Shown: in pieces, positions 24,283-35,849 of the stretch
How positions within the stretch are numbered: the stretch's first letter is position 1
How the letters are laid out: each line of letters begins with the position of its first letter
DNA from: Cucumis sativus
Taxonomy: Eukaryota; Streptophyta; Magnoliopsida; Cucurbitales; Cucurbitaceae
DNA: 64,000 nucleotides
Assembly (NCBI RefSeq): GCF_000004075.3
Contig: NC_026655.2
Span: 26,397,489 to 26,461,488, forward strand
Direction of reading: 5' to 3'
The notes under the pieces: generated by a model
Told to the model about the DNA's origin: nothing
Database searches by the model: none
What the model saw: only the letters and a program-made list of their open reading frames with translations
Position numbers and translations under genes: made by a program

Positions 24283-24899
24283 CTGCATGGCGTGAGAATC
24301 TGATGTCAATGTAGCAGCTTCCCCATATATTTGGATACCAGACAAATATGGAACGTAATATTGAACACAACAGTCACCTTCATGAGTACCAAAGGAACTC
24401 CAGCGCCATATGCACTCCACTCCTTGAAAGATTCCCACAGATCATGCAGAATGAAATAAAGTTGAAACTCGATATCACAAGTCCTCCTATCCCTCATAGT
24501 TCTCTGGAAACAAAGAAAATATCATCGTCAAAAATTAAGATTTCCCAAGAAAAACAGAAACAAATAACTCTCAGACGGGATTATTTACTTAGAGGTCAAA
24601 GACTTGTAGATGCAGAAAAGGCCATGCAGACCATTAAAGGGCCACAAGAAACGGAACCATTCAAGGTTGTACGTAATCAACTTTCTTTGATTCTAAGCAT
24701 TGACCTCAAAGAAGTACTGTGCTGGAACTGAAGGCCTTGTGTGTTCCAAGAATCAACTTTACTCAATGGGCTCTCGATTTCATCGGTCTTGGTAGGATTC
24801 CTTGACGGGTTTTGGTGATTATAATTCTTTGCCCCTTACCGGAATATAAAACCAGTCTTCACCTTTGATTCCCCCAAACTGCAACGGAATTCCCAACAT
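24283..24899 (-). pseudogene. DUF789-family pseudogene
   Basis: Minus-strand remnants of a DUF789 protein occur in the right order: an N-terminal start MLGIPLQFGGIKGEDWFYIP at 24899; a fragment ending ESPLSKVDSWNTQG; VPAQYFFE; and then a clear internal exon, 24283-24503, with [22 protein letters not shown] followed by [17 protein letters not shown]. The exon is bounded by an acceptor TTTCCAG and a donor CAG/GTACTT. Within it, a one-base loss near 24381-24386 shifts the frame between PLVL and the DCCVQYY block. The N-terminal pieces also fall in different frames with stops, and the C-terminal half of the domain is missing. Intron-like spacing points to a decayed gene copy and not a retrocopy. 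DUF789 has no settled molecular function. Confidence 0.75.
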
Positions 24900-27181
24900 T
24901 TCTATATGCCAAAAGGAAGAACTCTCCGTTCAGTATCAATGGAAAAACAGAGAGGAAAGGAAATCTCAAAGATTATAAAGGAAAACGGTAAAAAGAATTC
25001 AAGAAGATTACTCGGTGCAATGCAGAGGAAAATGGGGATTTAAACATAATTTTTCTTTTTTTTTTATATCAATATATATTTGAAATTTCTTATTTTTATT
25101 TTATATTTATATTATATAATGGGATATAGAATATTTGGTTAATGGTGTGACATTGTAACGAACAAAAGTTTCTTTCTCGGTTCTATAAGAATTTTCTTTA
25201 CGAGAGACTGAAGTGTATCTTTTGAAACTTCGTAAACCAAATAGACATAACTTCAAATCATAAAGTGTATTGTAGGCTTAAATAAATATTCCATAAAAAG
25301 TGAGTTGAGTTTATATTGAATTGTTTATAAGTTTTTAATAAACATTGAGATATATCCCTTAATCTTACGAACTTGTTTTGATATTTAGGTTTAAAATTTC
25401 AATGATGTTATTTAAAGTATTTGGAAACATTTCGCAATTTCATCACATATTTTATGGATTCGTTAAGTCGGTTTAAGGGATAGTGGACAATGTTTTTCGC
25501 TACCAATTTTGTGTTAGGACGTTGTACAAAGGTCACGACTATGTTTTATAGATCAAAGAGTTATCAATAAATGAGTGTAGCTATATACTCTTTGGTATAT
25601 TCACTATATTACACCGTGTATAACTCACATGTTATTATAGATGTTAGTATATTTAAATTGGATGTTGCTAGTCTTAGTTTTTATATACTCAATCGAATAC
25701 TAAGATATATTTACAACATTACAACATATTTTTATTATATTACAATTACAACATATAATATACGTGTAGTTTAAGTATTATTCTATACTTTATTTTTATA
25801 TTCCATAATTTTCAATATATGAAGTTTAGATGTTATTATTCGTGTCATTATGTATATTTAATAGATACTACGGTATAATTTATAATATATGTAATCATAC
25901 CTAGTATATATTTAAACAATGGTTTGTGATTTTTCAACATATTTTATGTATATTTTAATATTTAAGACAATCTTACATAATCATAAGTACAAAATTTGAA
26001 AGGGACTGATATATTTGGTTGAATGTTCGTCGTTTAGGACAAAAAATAGTTATGAGATTTTGGTGAATATTGTCTTCAATATCTTTCACGTCGTTTTAAT
26101 TATCCTTCAAAAAAACAAAAATTGGTCAATCCAATATAGAGATCCATATGACATTTGGATCAAACTTTTTAAAAATATTAGCTTAGTGGAATTGGACCTA
26201 TTAAAATAAGTTAATAGGGTAACCTCCCTCCGAAAAACAAACCACTCTAAGTATGAAGAAATAAAAATAAAAGAAGTCCAACATGATTATAATGAACAAT
26301 TTACAATTTTAGGTGTGTTCAAAAAAAATTGATGGCTCCAAAAATCTAATCAACCCAACCAAACTCTTACATTTTAGACGAGTTATCAACTCAACTCCTT
26401 ATAATTATATGTACATATATTTGTTTTAATTTCATTCTCCAACTACCCTTAAAAACAAAAAATTTCACCATTTGGAAAGAGAGTCAAAATTGGATAATTA
26501 ATCATACATAAAAATAATTAAATAAAATTTTACCTATTATTAACATTTGTTAAAGAAAATTGGGTTTATTCTTATTTAATATTTTCCATATTTGTATGTT
26601 TCCATTATTAGTATTTTTGTCTATATTTATGTAGTTTATTATGTACATTTTTTTATATTTATTCAATATAGTATATAAAATAACGAACATTAAACTCATT
26701 TTTAAAACAAAAGGTTAAATAAACTACCCAAATAACTTGAATCAACCCAATCGCTATTCAATAAATTCGAAACTTACCATTCGTCCGATGTAAAAAGATG
26801 TTCAACCCAACCACACTGGCACCCTAGACTAACCAACTCAAAGATAAAATAAAATAAGATCACATATCACAAACTTACACAGATCAAACTTTGCAACTCA
26901 GTTCTCAAAAGTCAAAGGAAGCACAAAAACAAATATAAAAGCTAAAGAGACAAAGTGACATTCAAATATCTCTCTGCCTATTTTGTTTTAGAAAGTAAAT
27001 ACAGCTTTTCAACTAAGCTTCCATCCAGCCTCTCAAACACCGCTCACTACAGAGAGCATCTAAAAGGATAAATTAATTTAAAGATTTATGGTTTATATAA
27101 TTACTTAGAAGTAAAGCCACCAGTGCAGAGATTATGGAAGTATTTACTGGAAAAAGATGGTTAAGTCATCTCTTCATTTGT
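24900..27181. other. Intergenic, very AT-rich
   Basis: No gene or RNA gene was recognised. Long A/T-rich tracts and short open frames without any recognisable family. The part next to 27182 probably includes the FYVE-ankyrin 3'UTR. Confidence 0.6.
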
Positions 27182-30100
27182 TCATTGTCCTTCCATCTTC
27201 TCTCGTATTTTATATTGCAAAGAAGCTGGAGCACAATCCATTGGTGTCTCTCCTGTGGCAATGGCAACAATGAATCATTATGCAAGGTGTAAGAAACCAA
27301 ACTGAATTGGTTCGATTTTCTGTTATAATTCGAATTGATTCGAGCTGAACTAGGTTTTCTTAAAAACTAACCCTCACCCCTAGTCTCAGCTTTTTTTCTT
27401 AGGTAATCACAAAATGTTGTACCCTAATTTAGTCCTCCTCTCTTGTACTTGTGTAAGTCTACAAATCGCAAAAAACTCTAAATAAGAGAGATCCTCTCCT
27501 TTTCATAGCTCTCTAATTGTGCTCACTTCTAAGTGAAAGTCCACTGTTTGGTTTTGTAAGTTTTGAAATTTGTGTTTGTTTTCTCACCGTTCTTTACACT
27601 GAAATTTTCTTTCATCTCTTTTAAGGTAAGATTTGATTTCTAGATTCCAAAAAACAAAAATATGTTCTCAAAAACTACTTTTTCTCAGTTTTCAAACTTT
27701 GCATGAATTTAAAAAAAACAACCGATAGAACAGATATTGTTGAAGGTTATACATGATTTTAGAAGAAAAATATGGTTAGAAAGTGGATAACAAAACAAAG
27801 AAACTCACAGACTATTTGTAAGCTTAGTTTTTCAAAAGCCAAAGGGAAAATATAGGAGAGTTCTTAGATATTTCACATCCCTAAACTTAAAATTCTAGCA
27901 AACTTATTGCCTGATCTTATCTTTAAGAATCTTACATCCAAGCTTTAACTCAGTCACAAACATCGGCCAAAGGTTTTTTTTCTTTTTTTCAAGATGGTGA
28001 ATGAATAATACCTTAGTAATATAAAAAGTTAATCGTGAGTTAAGATCTTTAATTTCTAGAGAGAAGCTAACCATAATTTAACAGCTTTCACACACCACCA
28101 GAACATTATACTCACTGTAGTCACACGGAAACTAGCTATGCTTATTCCTATTCTTTGGTTTTTAATCGCCTAGCTTGAAGAAAGAGAAAATGATAACTGA
28201 TAACTGATGAGCAAGGGTTGTTTGAAATTTGTTTCTTGGAACAGCCTCTGCCTTTTAGAATGAAACTTTGCAGAAGAAACATTTGAATAATTGAATGAGA
28301 CATTCCTTTTTTGAAAAATAAAAACAGTAATTTCAATGCACATAATAATATTATGAAGAAGAAAAACAATAAAATACAAAAACAAAAGCTGTTATCAAGA
28401 CAGTTTTTTTAAACACTCAAAATTCTCAAAGACCCACCTTAAGTATAAATGGATAGAAAAGTTAAAACACTCAGTTTATGCTCGATACTATTATCAAGAT
28501 CCAGTAACATTGATAAGTAGTTACCTTGAGCATTTTTGTAGTCCAGGCTAGCCCCGCCTTCAATGAGGGCAAAAACAATATCGGTCTGATTAAAGACCGC
28601 CGCCTACATCCAAATAAATATTAATCCTGATGTTATACCTCTAAACTGAAATGAATGCCATGTTTTCCTGGGTGGGGTGAAGAAAGAGAGATTTTATACC
28701 ACATGCAGCAAAGACAGTCCTTGTTTATCGTGATAATTTGCATCTACACCCTGCCAACATGAGAAGAGTCAATAATTCCATTACATATTTTGATTTTTAT
28801 AAAAGCATTTAGTAAGTACCTCGCTCAAAAGTTTCTTAACAGCAATCGTGTCACCATTCTTGACTGCTTCCCTTAGCCCCTGCAAGAACATGAAATTCTA
28901 AAGATGAAGCGGAACTTCAAAGCCTTTGACAGTCATCAAAGGAATATTAAGATGATACAGACTATATACCTCGCCACTTGCTTCATAATTAATTCTCGAT
29001 TCATCAGCAAGATTCCTGTTTAATGATATGAGTTACAACTGCAGATTAAAATCGGACTTATCCTTCAAATTCAATAATACTAACAGTGATAAAGAGGGTA
29101 ATAAAATATCTAAACAGGCTCAATCCTATCAGAAAAAAACAAACTCCAGATAACAGACCGAAGCTTGCTGTTGGAGGTAGATGCTCTATTCCTTAGATTG
29201 GAGTCAGTTTTCTTTGGTTTTGAATTGTACTGAGTAGAGGTAGAAGCTGTTTTTTTCTGCCATGAGAACAATCAAGTTTCATCAGGGGAGGGCTGATGCA
29301 TGAGGAGCACTAGAAATTACTGAATATTAAAACCTGCGAAGATACTGCTTCTGTTTCCATAGGCTGGGCTGGAGTTTCACAAATGCATAATGGCATTCCA
29401 CACTTGCAATCTGGAATTCCCAACGCAGGTTGATGCTCCACAGCTGGTTTAGGCTCAGAAGTTAGATCCCCATCAAGGTTCAATTGAGAAACTGCATCTC
29501 CTACTTGATCAACTACAGCTAACGATGGCGGTTGACCAACTCCTTTAGATCTGTAATAAAGTAGATTCAATAAATTTACACTAGTTTTTGTTTATATGAT
29601 GAAGATAATTTTTACATTAAAGTTTAAATACTGAAAGATAATTTTTTAAAAAGCTGAACTCTATAGATGTAATCCTATATGGCATAGATGCTAAATACTA
29701 GGTTCAATCTTTGCCTAAAATTGAGAGCTCAAAAGGATGCCTCAGAGACCAAGTATTAGGAGGAAACAAGGGAAGGCAAGAGCTTCCAAAATCTGTATAT
29801 GATTTTTTATAATTAAATCCAAGAAGAATGTGCTGAAAGCTGATGTAAGAAATTTAATGCTTCATCCCACACAAGCATCAGCCTTCAGATCACTCATCAA
29901 TATCCAACTACCTCAACATTGGTGGTTTTGAATGACGTTAAGCTTTAAAGACTGTTCAAAGAAGGTTTTAGAATGTTGGTTCCAGTCACACTAATTCACA
30001 CAGGAGCAGAAAATTCTCATTGTCAATGAGATTGGAAACCCACTAAAAATTTCAATGGTTTCTTCACATGAAAGCTAAAAATAAGAAATGGAATAAAAAA

Positions 30101-30882
30101 CAAAGGTGCAAACTTCATGAACAAGCACGCACTAGTGTAAGCCCCTTCTTCAACAGAAACAAGGACCACAGATTCTAACTTGTCCTGAATATCTATTAAC
30201 AAGCTCCAAATTTTCAAAAGTTCGAAACTATCTCGCTGATGATTCTAACCGTCTTCTTTCAAGTATCTTTATAGGAAAAATAATATAGAACTTGAAACTA
30301 ATAACATGAAATTTCATGTTCGAAGCTGCAAAAGACTTCGCATAAGGAAAGAAAAATGTGACAGAGCGTATGATCAAATTTAAACATGACTTACTGTGAG
30401 GAGTTATTAAAACAGTCAGCACAAACTCTAACAGAGGAATGAATACCAAACTGCGGCAAGGCCTGAATTTCACACAAACAAGAACACACAATATACCAAT
30501 CAGATCACAATAAATTCCCCATTAAACCAATCAATCAACGAGAAAGAGAAAGAGAAAAAGAAAAAGAAGAATACCATTTGAAAAGAAGAATGCTCATTAC
30601 ACAACGTCCTTCCACAGCATCGGCAATGATGCTGCAAACAAAGATTCCAACAAAAAAAAAAAAAAACGCAGAACAAATCTAATCTCAGCTCAAAAGTCAA
30701 AAGACTCAAAACAGAATCAAAATCGATCATATACGCAGTAGCTCAATCTGAATCATCTGAAAGAAGTTGATTATATTATAGAGGAAACAGAAATTCGGTA
30801 CCCGTCGCCGGAAGGTATTGAAACTACATTTGCAGACATCGCAGCGTGCTGCTTCTTGGAAAGGAGGCGGGTCCACCGACAT
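27182..30882 (-). CDS. FYVE-like zinc finger and ankyrin-repeat protein
   Basis: Ten exons on the minus strand: 30802-30882, 30575-30631, 30395-30462, 29334-29550, 29159-29256, 28970-29015, 28820-28879, 28700-28750, 28525-28603, 27182-27252, giving 275 residues from the ATG at 30882. Residues 14-63 form a FYVE-type finger with ligands Cys14, Cys17, Cys30, Cys33, Cys38, His41, Cys60, Cys63, the basic motif RRHHCR (26-31) and RVC (58-60). FYVE fingers bind phosphatidylinositol 3-phosphate on endosomes, but the WxxD motif is absent here and the sixth ligand is His, so lipid binding is uncertain. Residues 117-126 hold a small CxCGMPLCxC motif. Residues 190-275 form about two to three ankyrin repeats (ANYHDKQGLSLLHVAAVFNQ). 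The last intron is 1.27 kb and contains a MITE-like repeat. Some databases label such proteins VPS27-like. Confidence 0.85.
27545..27844. repeat. MITE-like repeat copy (same family as 12828-13054)
   Basis: Starts GTTTGGTTTTGTAAGTTTTG and ends CTTAGTTTTTCAAAAGCCAAAG. It includes GGATAACAAAACAAAGAAAC, also present at 35016 and 23154. It lies in the last FYVE-ankyrin intron. Confidence 0.5.
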
Positions 30883-30899
30883 TATTGTGAAAATCCGCC

Positions 30900-32431
30900 G
30901 ATTGCACGATTGTCCGATTGGTTTAATTGATGGTTTCAGATAATTTTGAGGGAGAGGAACCACCGTGGTGGGCAGAGGAGGTGCGGGGATCTCCTCCGAG
31001 TTCCGAGCTGAGGAAGAAAGTGGCAGCGGAACTTGGGAACTCCGACTGCGAAATATTACAATAAATAAAAAGAAAAAGGAAATAGACGTCTTATCCAAAT
31101 TAACAATAATTCCAAAGGATTCTTTTATTAAAGAAGAAAAAAACTACCATTCTATCTATATCGATACACTATCTCATACAAATACACATACTCTATATCG
31201 GTTATGGTATTTTATTATATTTGTAAAATTTGTCTTTCTTTTGCTATATACATTGTGTACATATATTTGTACTTTTTAATTTAAATTCTGAATTTTGAGT
31301 TTGTATTAATTTATTAAATTAATAAATTTATTGATTTAAATTGATTTTTTTTAATTTTTATTTAAAAGTTTAAATGGATGAATTTATAATTTAAGAGTCT
31401 AGTTAGTACTTGTAAAAAAAGAGTTTAATTCATATAGATTGGTACTCTTTGTGAATAGTTTCAAATTTAAAAATATTCATTTATCTATGGATAGGATGAA
31501 GGATGTCAAAATTGTAGTGTTAGTTAATCCAATAAGTATTGTTCATATTTTCTTTATGAAAAAAAAGGAGATTATATATATATATACTTACCATCCCCCT
31601 CTTATCTCAACAGATATTACGACCATGTTTAGCTTCACCCTATTTTGAAAAGCAACCAAAATTTTAAAGAAAAAATAGTGTTCAAATTTCCCTAGAATTT
31701 CAAAGAAAAAATAGTGTTCAAATTTCCCTAGAATTTCAAGGATTTATTTAATAAATCATGATTAGAAATTTGAAAATAACAAAACAAAATTAAAGTATTT
31801 ATAAGATTCTATAGTTGATAACTCAATTATAAAAAAATATTAGTGACAAAATTTGTTGTGGCGTGTAAATATTTTGTCAAATTTGCTATTGTTGACAATT
31901 AATTTATAATTAAAATAAATTCTTCATTGACTTAAAATTTTGAAAACATTTGTAAAAGTAAATAATAAAACAAAGAAAGTAGAGATGCTTTTAAGAGTGA
32001 TTTTAAAATCGTTAATCTATTTTACCAAATATAAAATTACTTTAAAAAAAAACTTTCTAATCACTCAAAATCAATTCATGTTCTAATAGTATGTTTTTAT
32101 GTTTTTAAACATGACTTTCGATTTTTGAATGATTAAAGAAAACCTCCAAGACTACTATCACCCACCAAAAAGAAAATTTTCAAGGGCTAACACAAACCTT
32201 TTTAACATTCAACATCTAATAATCTACCCACCTGAATAGTGAAGAACAAAGTTGAAGGTACACCTAAAACTCCAACCAAAATACAAAAAGAGTTATACAA
32301 AGACAAGAACATATCCGAATGACTATCACAAGAAATGGCTCCAGTAAGCCGCCAACAGTTTTTCAAACATCATACATTCTAAGAGTGAGGAGCCAAAAAC
32401 GTTTATTTTTAAAAACTTCAACGTATTACAT
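30900..32431. other. Intergenic between FYVE-ankyrin and FAX-like genes
   Basis: AT-rich with no gene recognised. It contains a perfect 36-bp tandem duplication at 31666-31737 and a fragment of the TTTGCTAT repeat near 31843-31905. The right part includes the probable 3'UTR of the FAX-like gene. Confidence 0.6.
31666..31737. repeat. Perfect tandem duplication, 36-bp unit
   Basis: Two identical copies, 31666-31701 and 31702-31737, each beginning AAAGAAAAAATAGTGTTC. Identity over the whole unit suggests a recent replication-slippage event. Confidence 0.9.
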
Positions 32432-35400
32432 TCAGTGTGAGCTTCGCAAAATTCCATGCATGTAACCTCCAGTCATTATAAAGGACACGAGAGATACGAT
32501 ACCGGCTGGAAATATCTTGCCCGAATTCTTGAAACGAGATCCCATTACTACCAATAGTGAAGCAGAAAGGCCTGTAGATTAAGAATATAATCAAGCTTAT
32601 GTTTTGATTAAATTAGGAAACTAATTTAACTGGCACTTCTTTTTCTCCCTAGATTTGGACGGATCATATGATATGCTCTTCTTGAGACTTCTTAAAACGA
32701 TGACCATTCTAATATATTAGTGTGCAAAAGGAAATATTATAGCGAAACTAAACTTTTTTTTTTTTTTGTATAAACTACGCTTTACAAAAAAATTCCATCC
32801 ACTGCTTCGATCCAAAATCCTACAAAATGGCTAAAAACTGAAAAGCAGAGCAAAATGTATAACCAAAGTCCTACTCCCAAAGAATGTAATCCGTAACCTC
32901 CGTCATTCTCTTATTCAAGATACAACATAAGGAAAGGAGCCCATCAATGGACCTCAAAATGTTTATAAGATACATGAGCTACTACTCTCATTACCATTTG
33001 ATTTATTGATGAACCTAATGTTATCTAATTGAATGTCATAGCCCATGAAGCCGAAACGGACATTCAGTCCAAACACATACATTGGGATTTGATCCAAGAA
33101 TGATTAACCCTCAAATAGGGCACCATCTTAAAGGGTATGTTGAGGATCCCACATTAGAAAAATCAAGAGATCTTACAATGTTTATAAAATACATGAGCTA
33201 CTCTCTCATTTCCAATTGGTTTGGAGATGGAATTTCATGTTATCTAATAGTTAAACAAGAAAAAATAAAACAAACTTAAAGAAAACCTTCAAAATGATGA
33301 GGACTCCAAATATAAATAATGCTTCTCCCTAGCCAACATACCACATACGAACTTCCAAAGCATCAATAGAAGATTAATATATTCAATGTTTTCTATCAAA
33401 CAAACAACACTCAAACAAAGAGTACAGTTCACAACTCCTATTTCCATACTCCTCTTCCAAACTTATTGGTGTTCCTTCGGGAACATCCGGATGTTAAAAT
33501 TGGAATGATACCTTGAAGGAATAAGAAGAAGATGAGTCTATTCTCCCAGAAAAATGCTCTCCCATCTCCAATGGGGCTACAAACAACAAAAGAAGAGAAC
33601 AAAAACTACTTTGCAACACTTCCCAAGGGTTTCTGGATGTGCCTTTGACTTGAGCTCCACTTAAAATGGGATAGCCCAAATTTATTTACTCCACAAGAAA
33701 CTGGACCCCATATGGAACCACAACAACCGTTGGCCAACAGGGCCTTGTTGAGGAGTAACTTGGTTATAAAAAAGAAATGTTAGGGACACAAGGAAAAGAG
33801 GTACCATATTGGTGGATTGTTCAATCGGAGGGAGAGATATGGACCCTCAAAAGGCTATTTATACTGTAATTTCTCAATATAATGCAATATATTTCTTTCT
33901 ATCTTTGTGATACTTGTGTTTTCTTTATCTTTGGTTTCCGTATCCAAACAGTTCACTAATTTGAGAGCCAAGCAATTGTGTTTCTTCCCCAAAAAAATGC
34001 CAACAGCACAACTTTTAATATAAAAACAGTAGATAAGAAGAGTGAACTGCGAACACAATCAGCATCAAGTGTACGCTGAAAACCTCAGAATTTAGAAATA
34101 GCTTGGACCATATATCCATCATGTAGATCCACATTCAAGACTTACAAAAGGAAGTTAGTGAGTAGTGCAAGGCTTTTTAATGAAGAAAAATTGAAAAATA
34201 ATTAGATTTCCAAGACAACTCTGCTATATCCAGCTTTGATTATGTCAGTTCTGGTTCCAATCCCACTCGATAATAAATTGATGCCAAAAGAAAACACCAT
34301 AGTATCCACTTGTGCAGTTAGTTTCCAATAATTATTTTCTAAATTCTGAATCCCTTTTCAAGAATGAATGCTCTGCTACCAGTTTGCTGGGAATCAGAGT
34401 ATTGTATAGGATAACTAAAATAAGTTGATACAAAATGTCAGTACAATCAGATGTGACTCAAGAAAACTGGACTACAACCTAAGGGAAGACTAACACGGAT
34501 CTCTCAATATTCTCCTTATGTTTCAATGTTTCATCCCCACTGCTTTCCCTTGGGTTCACAGTCACTGCCACTAACAAATCCCACAACTAACGCTTAGAAA
34601 ACTATAGCAAATGCATATAACTAGTCTTTATACTTACTAACCTAGACGTTTAACCAAATCTAATCCAAAGGAGAGGGAAGAAAGTGCTATTTCATAGCTA
34701 GAAATAGCGTATACATCCTAAAATGATGTGTATCATCCCATTGTTCCTAATCAGGATTCAAAATTTTGAAGTTCCAGATAAGACGGTGTGTATCTACTAA
34801 GTAACAACAAGAGTTAATAGCAATTCAACTATATGATTAGGAAACCTATGCTAATTAAAGTAATTGAAGTCCTTCGATATTCATTTGGCTTTTGTTCTTG
34901 GATTTTTAAAGTTATGTTTGTTTTCTCGCAATTTATTACGTTATTCTTCATCTAACATCTGAATTTTTAGCCAAATGTCAAAATTCGTCATGCATTTTGA
35001 AAACATGGCTAAAAGGTAGATAACAAAGCAAAGAAACTCAAACATGAAGCACTATTTATGAGCTTAATTTTCCAAATCCAAATGGTTGTAAGACGAAACT
35101 AGTTAAAAAATACACAGTCGATTCCTTACCAAGACCCAAGGACGATGCAAGAACGGGGTTGTTGGGGAGAAGTTTAAAGACAACAAGCAACAGTGAGGCT
35201 GAGACTCCCCCTGCCATTAGTGACTTTTGGCTACCACCTTTCAAATATCCCATTAAGCCACCAACTGCAAGTGAAAAAAAAAAAGGATTGAATCAACATT
35301 GCAATCAAAAACATAATTACAATTACATTTCGCATAAACTAATAATTCGAATCTTCGTTAAGGACCTCCTACTAGTGCAGCATATCCCAGAGTTAACTTC

Positions 35401-35849
35401 TGCGACATTGACAAAGCTTTCTTCCGGCTGTCAGCATTAGATTCCTCTCCCTCCCCACTATTCCCACCATTATCGCCTCTACCACCGTTACCTCCACCGC
35501 TACCACCTCCTCCAATCCCTTTATCGGAAGAATCACCGCCAGTGGTGTCTGGATAAATGTCAATGTCTTCATTTTTGGAGTCGGTTGCACGGATAGCAGA
35601 TACTACCGTCTTACAATCAAAGGAAATTCCTATAGAAAACGTGAAATATAACATTAAACCTAGATTACTATCCAAAAAGTATAAAACGGGAATCGAATGA
35701 TGCTGTTAGAAACTCGATTGTTTACCTCTACCGATTGTGGATTGAAATTGAAGGCGTTTAACGGAAAAATTGTTGGTCCTGAGAGCTCCACCAAGTCGTG
35801 GCCGGAAAACTAAAGACGCCTGAGATACTCCGGCTAAAACCTCCGCCAT
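32432..35849 (-). CDS. FATTY ACID EXPORT-like TMEM14 membrane protein, plastid-targeted
   Basis: Four exons on the minus strand: 35726-35849, 35366-35629, 35130-35264, 32432-32571, giving 220 residues. The first about 60 residues are rich in Ser, Arg and hydrophobic residues with few acids, as in a chloroplast transit peptide. Residues 72-112 are a Gly/Asp/Asn-rich linker (GGGGSGGGNGGRGDNGG). Residues 117-220 match the TMEM14 (Tmemb_14) fold: SQKLTLGYAALVGVGGLMGY, then KSLMAGGVSASLLLVVFKLLP, SLLVVMGSRF and GIVSLVSFIMTGGYMHGIL, giving about four short hydrophobic segments. Plant FAX proteins of this family move fatty acids across the plastid inner envelope. Which FAX paralogue this is cannot be decided here. 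Intron 3 (32572-35129) is 2.56 kb and repeat-rich. ATG 35849 is the first in frame. Confidence 0.85.
32945..33250. repeat. Two copies of a retroelement-like segment in FAX intron 3
   Basis: ATGTTTATAAGATACATGAG (about 32960) and ATGTTTATAAAATACATGAG (about 33179) are each followed by CTACT, CTCTCATT and, 40-60 bases on, ATGTTATCTAAT. The second is preceded by GGATCCCACATTAGAAAAAT. This wording resembles LTR promoter regions common in plants. No complete element was found. Confidence 0.5.
34882..35092. repeat. MITE-like repeat copy (same family as 12828-13054)
   Basis: Starts ATTTGGCTTTTGTTCTTGG, ends TTTTCCAAATCCAAATGG, and carries GTAGATAACAAAGCAAAGAA near 35016. It lies at the 5' side of the FAX-like gene's intron 3, read on the plus strand. 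Confidence 0.5.

Noticed and set aside
24348-24731. 127-residue plus-strand ORF
   Set aside because: It is antisense to the DUF789 remnant, whose minus-strand protein motifs explain the sequence.
33480-33900. Possible Copia-type LTR end in FAX-like intron 3
   Set aside because: Some LTR-like wording (CTATTTATACTG, AATATAATGCAATA) but no TG...CA ends, target duplication or second copy.
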